Source of the DNA: Verrucomicrobiia bacterium
Lineage (GTDB): Bacteria; Verrucomicrobiota; Verrucomicrobiia; Verrucomicrobiales; Akkermansiaceae
DNA: 10,237 nt
Assembly: GCA_947460915.1 (NCBI GenBank)
Contig: CANHKJ010000095.1
Span: 1 to 10,237, forward strand
Reading direction: 5' to 3'
A model generated the notes under the pieces. It saw only the letters and a program-made list of their open reading frames with translations, searched no databases and was not told where the DNA came from. A program made the translations under genes and the position numbers. Shown here piece after piece: positions 1 to 4,875 of the stretch. Position 1 is the stretch's first letter; every line of letters begins with the position of its first letter.

Positions 1-89
1 ATCATCCCCGTAATAACATTGCAAACCACGCTCGGCACGTTGGCGATGCGGGCGGTGGCTAGGAGGGCTTTGATTTTTTGGGAAAGCAT
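1..89 (-). CDS. Probable UbiA-family prenyltransferase, N-terminal fragment
   Basis: Only the first 29 codons are in the window; the gene runs off the left edge. It starts at an ATG at 89-87, and the peptide contains ARIANVPSVVCNVITGM. This resembles the opening of UbiA-type membrane prenyltransferases, where a short cytosolic segment with an R-x-x-N-x-P-S/T pattern leads into the first transmembrane helix. Members transfer prenyl chains to aromatic or other acceptors in quinone, haem or lipid biosynthesis; the substrate cannot be read from this fragment. No Shine-Dalgarno is visible. The gene follows the CAP-domain gene on the same strand after 62 nt that contain one copy of the palindromic repeat, so it is probably the distal gene of the dnaX run. 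The family call rests on one short motif. Confidence 0.5.
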   Translation of the reverse strand, partial: MLSQKIKALLATARIANVPSVVCNVITGM

Positions 90-117
90 TGGATGGATTT
101 TTTCTCAATCAGTGAGG

Positions 118-144
118 GGCTGGAAGGCGGGACGCCTTCGCCAC
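118..144 (-). repeat. REP-like palindromic repeat, copy 1
   Basis: A 27-bp element that matches the copy at 1239-1265 at 26 of 27 positions; the only difference is at 130, in the hairpin loop. Its core is a perfect 7-bp inverted repeat (GAAGGCG / CGCCTTC) around a 3-nt loop, and outer GGC/GCC pairing extends the stem after a 2-nt bulge. On the coding strand it begins 7 nt after the CAP-protein stop codon and ends 28 nt before the next start codon. No T-tract follows on either strand, so it does not look like an intrinsic terminator. A dispersed REP-type element or an mRNA-processing or stability hairpin are the likeliest readings. Confidence 0.7.
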
Positions 145-151
145 TGCGACG

Positions 152-1213
152 TTACCAGCCGTTTTTGCTGCCGGTCATGAAGGTCCAGTGGACACCGGAG
201 ACGCCGACGCCACAGCAGTTCGGGCCCTCGGAGAACATGATGAAGCGGTGACCATCGGAGCCAAACCAACCACCGTAGGCCGAGTTGGGATCGGTGGAGC
301 CCATGAAGATGTTTTCGCCGGAAGCATTGCCATCAAATTCGGCCAACTTCGCGCGATCCCATGGAGTTTTTTTGTTAGGCACAGGTGACTCGTGCGCAAA
401 AAATCCGCCCGATGCCATATCAGAGCTATGTCCTTCGGCCGCGGCGCTGAGTCGTTCCTCGATGCGCAGAGGACGTAGTCCCATTACCACGCGTTCGCGA
501 TTGAGAACAGTGGCGAACGTTTTCATGCTGGCTGTGCACCACTTTGCATTGTCGGCATTGTGTTTTTCGACGGCAGCGAGATCAGTGATTTCTTTGCGCG
601 ATTTTTCGAAAGTCTCGTACATTTGTTGCAAGTGATCGGCCTCGAGGCTGTCTTTGATGACTCGCTCGCGTAGCTCCTCATCATCGAGCTCTTTGGTATC
701 CATTTGCGGGTCGAGTTTTTCTTGCTCGCGAGTGAGCTGGCATACGGCATCGACGGAACTATGAAATGCGGCAAGCAGGGCGGTGAGATCACTCTTGGCA
801 AGTTTTTCGCGCTTGTCGTAGAATTCCGTTAGGGACTCCATTTCATCGCGCAGCATTTTGATTTTTTTGCCGTCTTTGTGGTAGTCAGTGCGGATGAGTG
901 GCATGACGCGCTCACGGCCCTCGGCGAGTTGACGAGCGATGTCATCGTGCTCAGCGAGTTTGTTGTCGGATTTATCGATTTGCTCGATGCGATCGAGGTG
1001 GACCTTGATCGCGGCTTTGAGAGCGGTCTGGTAGTGAGTCATCGCCTTGCCTGGCATGGTGCGGAAGGTGCTGATGGCGGCCTTGCGTTTGGCGGGATCA
1101 GCATTTTGCAGCCACGCGGAGGCGGCGCGCACGTGTTGCATGTTGACGGGAGCTTCTTCCTCGGCGTGGAGCGAAGGAAGAAGTGCCAGAAGCAGGAAGG
1201 TGAGTTTTTTCAT
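152..1213 (-). CDS. Secreted CAP/SCP-domain protein with long helical N-terminal region
   Basis: A 353-residue exported protein. Residues 1-17 form a signal peptide (Lys-Lys, hydrophobic core, cut near LHA-EEE). Residues 20-225 are highly charged and rich in Glu, Lys, Asp and Arg, probably helical or coiled coil, with no recognised domain. Residues 230-350 are a CAP domain (SCP/PR-1/YkwD type): GHSSDM with His262, FFAHESP with His274, SGENI with Glu300, and W-F-G-S-D-GHR with His322, the usual His/Glu cavity residues. Bacterial CAP proteins are extracytoplasmic; their biochemical roles are mostly unsettled, with lipid binding, proteolysis and envelope functions proposed. The ATG at 1213 is chosen because it directly gives the signal peptide; no Shine-Dalgarno precedes it. 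It lies 54 nt after ybaB on the same strand, with a palindromic repeat between them. Domain assignment is confident; function is not. Confidence 0.85.
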   Translation of the reverse strand: MKKLTFLLLALLPSLHAEEEAPVNMQHVRAASAWLQNADPAKRKAAISTFRTMPGKAMTHYQTALKAAIKVHLDRIEQIDKSDNKLAEHDDIARQLAEGRERVMPLIRTDYHKDGKKIKMLRDEMESLTEFYDKREKLAKSDLTALLAAFHSSVDAVCQLTREQEKLDPQMDTKELDDEELRERVIKDSLEADHLQQMYETFEKSRKEITDLAAVEKHNADNAKWCTASMKTFATVLNRERVVMGLRPLRIEERLSAAAEGHSSDMASGGFFAHESPVPNKKTPWDRAKLAEFDGNASGENIFMGSTDPNSAYGGWFGSDGHRFIMFSEGPNCCGVGVSGVHWTFMTGSKNGW

Positions 1214-1238
1214 GAGCTGGTATGGGTTGTGTTTTTGA

Positions 1239-1265
1239 GGCTGGAAGGCGAGACGCCTTCGCCAC
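1239..1265 (-). repeat. REP-like palindromic repeat, copy 2
   Basis: Second copy of the 27-bp element, in the same orientation as copy 1. On the coding strand it starts 2 nt after the ybaB stop codon and ends 25 nt before the CAP-gene start, almost the same placement as copy 1 in the next gap. The 7-bp stem is intact, with loop TCT against TCC in copy 1 when read on the minus strand. It is followed by an A-rich stretch instead of a T-tract in the direction of transcription, so it is not a canonical terminator. Confidence 0.7.
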
Positions 1266-1267
1266 GG

Positions 1268-1573
1268 TTACATGCCTGGGATAGGGAGGCCGCCGGTGTG
1301 CTTTTTCATCTCGGCGGCGGAAATTTCACGGCCTTGGGTGATGGCTTCTTGCACGCCTTTGAGGATGAGGTCTTGGAGGAAATCAACGTCGGAGGGATCG
1401 ACCACGGATGGATCGATGCGGATGTTTAGCACATCGCCGGCGCAGGTAGCGGTGACGGTGACTTTGCCGTTAGCGACGGAGCTTTCGACGGTGCGTTTGG
1501 CGAGTTCTTCTTGTGCAGCGGCGAGCCCGGCTTGCATTTTCTGGGCTTGTTGCATCAATTTGGCAATGTTCAT
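1268..1573 (-). CDS. ybaB: YbaB/EbfC-family nucleoid-associated protein
   Basis: A 101-residue protein matching the YbaB/EbfC family in length and layout. It has an N-terminal amphipathic helix (MNIAKLMQQAQKMQ...), a central beta region with the family-typical G-K-V-T-V-T and I-R-I-D-P stretches, and a C-terminal helix containing the I-T-Q-G-R-E-I-S segment that ends in a Gly/Pro tail (GGLPIPGM). Family members are small dimeric DNA-binding proteins that coat or organise the nucleoid. The gene starts 15 nt after dnaX on the same strand, the very common dnaX-ybaB arrangement; recR, often the third member, is not here and a CAP-domain gene occupies that place. No Shine-Dalgarno is visible, so translation may depend on coupling to dnaX. 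A palindromic repeat begins 2 nt after the stop codon. Confidence 0.93.
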   Translation of the reverse strand: MNIAKLMQQAQKMQAGLAAAQEELAKRTVESSVANGKVTVTATCAGDVLNIRIDPSVVDPSDVDFLQDLILKGVQEAITQGREISAAEMKKHTGGLPIPGM

Positions 1574-1588
1574 GGTAGTAGTATTTGG

Positions 1589-3229
1589 TTAGGGTGTGAC
1601 GATTTTTGCGGCGAAAATTTCGAGGGCTTTTTGGATGAGAGGATCTTTGTGGAAATCATCGGCGGCGCGCGGGATTTCTTTTTTCGGCTCGGGAACAACG
1701 GGCGCGATCACCGGTGCAGGAATGGGAACAGGAGGTTCATCACGAGCTGGATCATCGGTGGCGGAATCGATCATCGCATCAAAGGCCGCCATGATGTCGC
1801 CATCGCGCGCAGCTTTGGCAGCAGCCGCTACAGGATCGAAAACAGGCTCTGGCTTGGTCTCATCGGCATCATGCATCGGGGTATCCGAAGCAATGGCAGC
1901 TGGGGATGCGACGGGTGCTGGCATTTCCGCTACGGGTGCTGGCTCAATGGCAGGCGGGGCAGGTGTTTCAAGCACAGCCTCCTCTACAGCTATGGGCGCA
2001 TCGGGAACAACTGGACTAACAGCCACTGCGGGAGCGGCAGGCAGGCTCGGCGTGCTAGATGGAGTCGTGGTCGGCGCAGAATTTTCTGGGAAAAATCCAC
2101 TTGCTGCAGCGAGGACGTTGATGATGTCAGAGACGCGGGCATCGCCGACGACTTGGATCGCCTTGATGATGCCAAGTTCAAGGTGAAGTTTGCGATTGCT
2201 GGCCCATTTCATGCGGCCTTCGGTCTCGGCAAAAACGTCGATCACGGCGAGCAGGCGATCGGGTTTGCAGTGTTTCGCGGCATCGAGAAGCTGTTGCCAT
2301 GTCGCTTGGGGGATGCCTTCGTTAGGTGCATTCGGGTCCACTTTGGCGACGATGACGGCACGCAGGGCGCCGATGAGCTCGTTGAGCAATTGCGAAACAT
2401 CGCGCCCGGTGGAGGACTCACGCTGGATGATTTGCAGGGCGGCGGCGGTATTTTTCGAAAAAATCGCATCACAGAGCGAGGCAATGGTTTCCCGCGAGGT
2501 GAAGCCGAAGATGTTGAGCACATCGGGCTCGGTGATTTGGCTACCACAAAAGGCGACAAGCTGGTCGAGCATCGATTGTGCATCGCGCATGCCGCCATCG
2601 GCACCTTTGGCAATCGCCCATGCAGCGGCTTGATCGAGCGTGACACCTTCCAAGGAAGCAATGTGAAGGAGGTGTTGGGCAATGGTTTCGGTAGGAATCG
2701 GACGCAAGTCAAAGCGTTGGCAACGCGAGAGAATGGTCGGCAAAATCTTGTGGACCTCGGTGGTGGCGAAGATAAATTTGACGTGCGGCGGTGGTTCTTC
2801 GAGCGTCTTGAGCAAAGCATTGAATGCCGCGTTAGTGAGCATGTGGACCTCGTCGATGTAGTATATTTTGAACTGCCCGCTCATGGGCGCGTAGTTTACG
2901 GATTCGCGAAGGGAGCGGACCTCATCGACGCCATTGTTGGAAGCACCGTCGATCTCGACCACGTCGAGCGATGTGCCCTCGGCGATCTGCTGGCAGACGG
3001 GATCATTTGGATCGAAATCGACCTTGGGACCACCGGGGCCATTGAGCGCCTTGGCGAAAATCCGCGCGGTGGAAGTCTTGCCGGTGCCACGGGGGCCGAC
3101 GAAAAGATACGCATGAGCAAGCCGATTCTGCGCAATCGCGTTTTTCAAGGTACGCACCACATGATCCTGCCCGAGGACATCATCGAAGGTAGCGGGGCGG
3201 TATTTTCTGGCGAAGACCTGGTAACTCAC
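1589..3229 (-). CDS. dnaX: DNA polymerase III subunit gamma/tau
   Basis: A 546-residue clamp-loader ATPase. The start is a GTG, since the canonical opening SYQVFARKYRP follows at once and the nearest upstream ATG is out of frame. Visible motifs are Walker A GPRGTGKT (45-52), the Walker B-type box with D126-E-V-H, sensor 1 FATTE (154-158), the SRC arginine-finger motif (168-170) and the sensor 2 region GGMRDAQSM (212-220). The zinc module is degenerate: of the four cysteines of the usual C-x8-C-x2-C-x2-C only Cys79 remains, and LNC is LNG. Domain III covers about 230-370, a Pro/Ala-rich linker 380-520, and a conserved tail with H-K-D-P-L-I-Q-K-A-L-E-I-F closes the protein. No frameshift signal placed to make a short gamma form was found. 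A promoter-like sequence lies 7 nt before the start codon. It heads the ybaB - CAP - prenyltransferase run. Confidence 0.96.
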   Translation of the reverse strand: MSYQVFARKYRPATFDDVLGQDHVVRTLKNAIAQNRLAHAYLFVGPRGTGKTSTARIFAKALNGPGGPKVDFDPNDPVCQQIAEGTSLDVVEIDGASNNGVDEVRSLRESVNYAPMSGQFKIYYIDEVHMLTNAAFNALLKTLEEPPPHVKFIFATTEVHKILPTILSRCQRFDLRPIPTETIAQHLLHIASLEGVTLDQAAAWAIAKGADGGMRDAQSMLDQLVAFCGSQITEPDVLNIFGFTSRETIASLCDAIFSKNTAAALQIIQRESSTGRDVSQLLNELIGALRAVIVAKVDPNAPNEGIPQATWQQLLDAAKHCKPDRLLAVIDVFAETEGRMKWASNRKLHLELGIIKAIQVVGDARVSDIINVLAAASGFFPENSAPTTTPSSTPSLPAAPAVAVSPVVPDAPIAVEEAVLETPAPPAIEPAPVAEMPAPVASPAAIASDTPMHDADETKPEPVFDPVAAAAKAARDGDIMAAFDAMIDSATDDPARDEPPVPIPAPVIAPVVPEPKKEIPRAADDFHKDPLIQKALEIFAAKIVTP

Positions 3230-3236
3230 GAGCGGG

Positions 3237-3264
3237 ATTGTAAAGCATGCGCGGGGATCGACAA
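3237..3264 (-). promoter_or_regulatory. Predicted dnaX promoter (possibly leaderless)
   Basis: Read on the minus strand: a -35-like TTGTCG (3264-3259), a 16-nt spacer and a -10-like TACAAT (3242-3237; 5 of 6 to consensus). Only 7 nt separate the -10 box from the GTG start of dnaX, so transcription would begin at or just before the start codon. This fits the absence of a Shine-Dalgarno. A 9-A tract (minus strand, 3296-3288) lies further upstream. The promoter is predicted from sequence only. Confidence 0.4.
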
Positions 3265-3308
3265 CTTGATTTATGCGCAGAATGCGGTTTTTTTTTCGCG
3301 GATTCGGG

Positions 3309-3336
3309 TTGCATCAGCAAGGACCGAGGCTAACTT
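3309..3336 (+). promoter_or_regulatory. Weak candidate promoter of the rhodanese gene
   Basis: TTGCAT (3309-3314), a 16-nt spacer and TAACTT (3331-3336), which ends 6 nt before the ATG. The -10 matches only 3 of 6 consensus positions, so this is weak alone. It is listed because the spacing to the start codon matches that at dnaX and the sigma-factor gene, and because no other candidate is evident in this short divergent region. Confidence 0.2.
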
Positions 3337-3342
3337 GCTTGT

Positions 3343-3735
3343 ATGAAAAATTTCTTCCTGCTCACTATCCTCGGGTGTTTTCTGACGGCATCGTGCAAAA
3401 GCGCTGAAGCGACTGAGCATTTGATCGATGTTCCTGCGGCGAGCCAGTTGATTGCGAAAAACCAAGCGCTGCGCATTTTGGATGTTCGCACGGCGGAGGA
3501 ATACAAAGAAGGTCACTTGGAGGGTGCTGTCTTAGTGCCAGTGCAAGAAAAGGCCTTCGTGGAAGAGGTTAAAAAATCGATTAAGCCCGATGAACCCGTG
3601 TTGGTGTATTGCCGCAGTGGTGGTCGTAGTGCAAAAGCAGTCGCGATGTTGCGTGAAGCGGGTTACACAAAACTGCAGGAGCTCAAGGGCGGCATGATCG
3701 CCTGGGAAGAGGCCAAACAGCCGACAAAAAAATAA
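3343..3735 (+). CDS. Exported single-domain rhodanese-like protein
   Basis: A 130-residue protein with an N-terminal export signal and one rhodanese domain. Residues 1-18 are hydrophobic after MKN and end in LTASC, a possible but non-standard lipobox (Cys18, Thr at -3), so it may be a lipoprotein or simply periplasmic. The rhodanese domain spans about 25-125: the DVRTAEEYKEGHLEGA segment (47-62), then the active-site loop CRSGGRS (90-96) with catalytic Cys90, and a C-terminal G-G-x-x-A-W motif. Rhodaneses carry sulfane sulfur as a cysteine persulfide, and small exported ones are usually assigned to sulfur transfer or thiol redox work; the partner here is unknown. The active-site loop is complete, so it is probably active. 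It stands alone, divergent from dnaX, and no Shine-Dalgarno is visible. Confidence 0.9.
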   Translation: MKNFFLLTILGCFLTASCKSAEATEHLIDVPAASQLIAKNQALRILDVRTAEEYKEGHLEGAVLVPVQEKAFVEEVKKSIKPDEPVLVYCRSGGRSAKAVAMLREAGYTKLQELKGGMIAWEEAKQPTKK

Positions 3736-4197
3736 TCCGTGAGCAGAATCAGACGCCGGATGACGGCGCGATGATCAAGAGGCAGTCCTCCAAATGCGGC
3801 TGAATGTTGAGTAAAAAGGGATATTCTGGATTGGAAATGCGGGTCCCGAAACGCTCAACGTTGTGGCGCGGGGTGAAATCGAGAGCAATGCGCAGCCCAT
3901 CTCGCGGCATGCCCAGAACCGCGACGAAGAGCAAAGTCACACACTAGAGCGTGGAGGCTCTCAGGCAGATCGAAGAACAGGCAGATGGATGATAGAGAGA
4001 CGGAACGTTTTGAGACGTCACGCGCCGTGGGAGTCCTGAATGTGAGTATGACGGCAGCAGATCATGTGACTTTGAATGGAGAATAAAAAAATTCCTGATA
4101 AACAATAACTGCAATCCTTCGCTTTTCAGTAAATTAAGAAAATTCGAATTAAAATCAAAAAGTCTCAATAAACTGCTGGAGACAAGCCCCCAGTTCT
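3736..4197. other. 462-bp intergenic region with AT-rich right half
   Basis: No gene can be supported here. A short inverted repeat (CGCCG / CGGCG, 3754-3768) lies just after the rhodanese stop but lacks a T-tract, so it is a poor terminator. The left half contains a 63-codon minus-strand frame (3940-3749) from a GTG, with coding-like GC-rich third positions but no recognised domain, possibly a gene remnant. The right half changes composition sharply: 4081-4170 has only 22 G or C in 90 bases. It holds a perfect 10-bp palindrome AATTCGAATT (4141-4150) and two related strings, CAATAACTGC (4103-4112) and CAATAAACTGC (4166-4176). These sit upstream of the predicted sigma-factor promoter and could be regulatory. 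Confidence 0.5.
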
Positions 4198-4207
4198 GTG
4201 CTATACA
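4179..4207 (+). promoter_or_regulatory. Predicted extended -10 promoter of the sigma-kinase-OsmC operon
   Basis: GAGACA (4179-4184; 4 of 6 to TTGACA), a 17-nt spacer, then TATACA (4202-4207) preceded by TGTGC, which gives the TGTGnTATA pattern of an extended -10 promoter. Transcription would start near 4213-4216, at the ATG at 4216, so the transcript would be leaderless or nearly so. This also argues against the in-frame GTG at 4198 as the start codon, because it would lie upstream of the transcript start. Confidence 0.4.
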
Positions 4208-4215
4208 ACCTGCCG

Positions 4216-4875
4216 ATGAGCGAAGAGGAAAAAGATCCAGAACAAGACGAAGCGCTAGCTGCCATCTGTGCCAAAACGCGCAAGAGCCTGATCGCGCGGC
4301 TCGATAACTGGGAAGACCAGAAGACCTGGGATGAGTTTTATCAGACCTACTGGAAGCTGATTTACGCCGTAGCCATCAAGGCTGGCTTGCGCTCCGATGA
4401 AGCCTTCGATTGCGTGCAGGAGACCATTTTATCCATTGCCAAACAAAGCAAAAAAAAGCTCTACGATCCCGAGCAAGGATCATTCAAATCGTGGCTCATG
4501 AACATGACCCGTTGGCGCATCAACGATCAATTCCGCAAGCGCAAAAAAGATACCTCCATGAACAGCAGCGACTGGGGTGACGAGCGCAAAACCGCGGTGA
4601 TCGACCGCTTCGAGGACCCCAACGGAATTCCACTCGACCGCGTCTGGGATGCCGAGTGGCGGCGCAACTTGGCAAATGCTGCACTCACTCGCGTGAAGGC
4701 CCAAGTTTCTCCCAAACAATACCAAATTTTCGACTACTACGTGCTCCGCGAGTGGGATGCGACCAAGGTGCAAAAACACCTCGGTGTGAGCATGGCGCAG
4801 GTCTATCTTGCCAAACACCGCGTCGGTTCGGTATTGAAAAAAGAATTGGAAAAACTCCGTCAAGATGGCGATTAA
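4216..4875 (+). CDS. ECF-type RNA polymerase sigma factor linked to a Ser/Thr kinase
   Basis: A 219-residue sigma-70 family protein of the extracytoplasmic-function type. Region 2 covers about 36-110, with W-K-L-I-Y, the D-C-V-Q-E-T segment (65-70) and a basic end (RWRINDQFRKRKK). Region 4 covers about 150-213, with a helix-turn-helix near D-A-T-K-V-Q-K-H-L-G-V-S-M-A-Q-V-Y. There is no region 1 or 3. It would direct RNA polymerase to a small regulon. The start at 4216 is preferred over the in-frame GTG at 4198 because of the predicted promoter. The last 11 nt overlap the kinase gene, so the two are probably coupled. No anti-sigma factor gene is present; PVC bacteria commonly pair such sigma factors with a transmembrane kinase, and phosphorylation control has been shown for the EcfP/PknT pair of Vibrio. 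In region 2.2 the usual D-A-E-D reads E-A-F-D (62-65). Confidence 0.92.
   Translation: MSEEEKDPEQDEALAAICAKTRKSLIARLDNWEDQKTWDEFYQTYWKLIYAVAIKAGLRSDEAFDCVQETILSIAKQSKKKLYDPEQGSFKSWLMNMTRWRINDQFRKRKKDTSMNSSDWGDERKTAVIDRFEDPNGIPLDRVWDAEWRRNLANAALTRVKAQVSPKQYQIFDYYVLREWDATKVQKHLGVSMAQVYLAKHRVGSVLKKELEKLRQDGD

Noticed and set aside
1679..1684. Run of six A residues (coding strand) near the dnaX 3' end as a programmed frameshift site
   Set aside because: It falls in Lys516-Lys517 near the end of the protein, where a shift could not make a gamma-like short form, and the codon phasing does not fit the X-XXY-YYZ slippery pattern.
3276..3296. Small hairpin (CGCA / TGCG) followed by nine T residues, like a plus-strand terminator
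   Set aside because: The stem is only 4 bp and no plus-strand gene lies upstream to be terminated; the tract sits inside the divergent promoter region.
1511..3346. 611-codon plus-strand open frame opposite dnaX
   Set aside because: It lies antisense to an unmistakable dnaX, its translation is rich in Gly, Arg, His and Trp with no recognisable domain, and such frames are a by-product of GC-rich codon use on the other strand.
3754..3768. CGCCG / CGGCG hairpin after the rhodanese gene as a terminator
   Set aside because: The stem is 5 bp and no T-tract follows in either direction.
3944..4168. 74-codon minus-strand frame in the AT-rich gap
   Set aside because: Its composition follows the local AT bias, it has no domain or start signal, and it runs across the likely regulatory region of the sigma operon.
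4198..4215. GTG at 4198 as sigma-factor start
   Set aside because: It adds only six residues, lies within the predicted extended -10 element, and the ATG at 4216 fits the promoter spacing.
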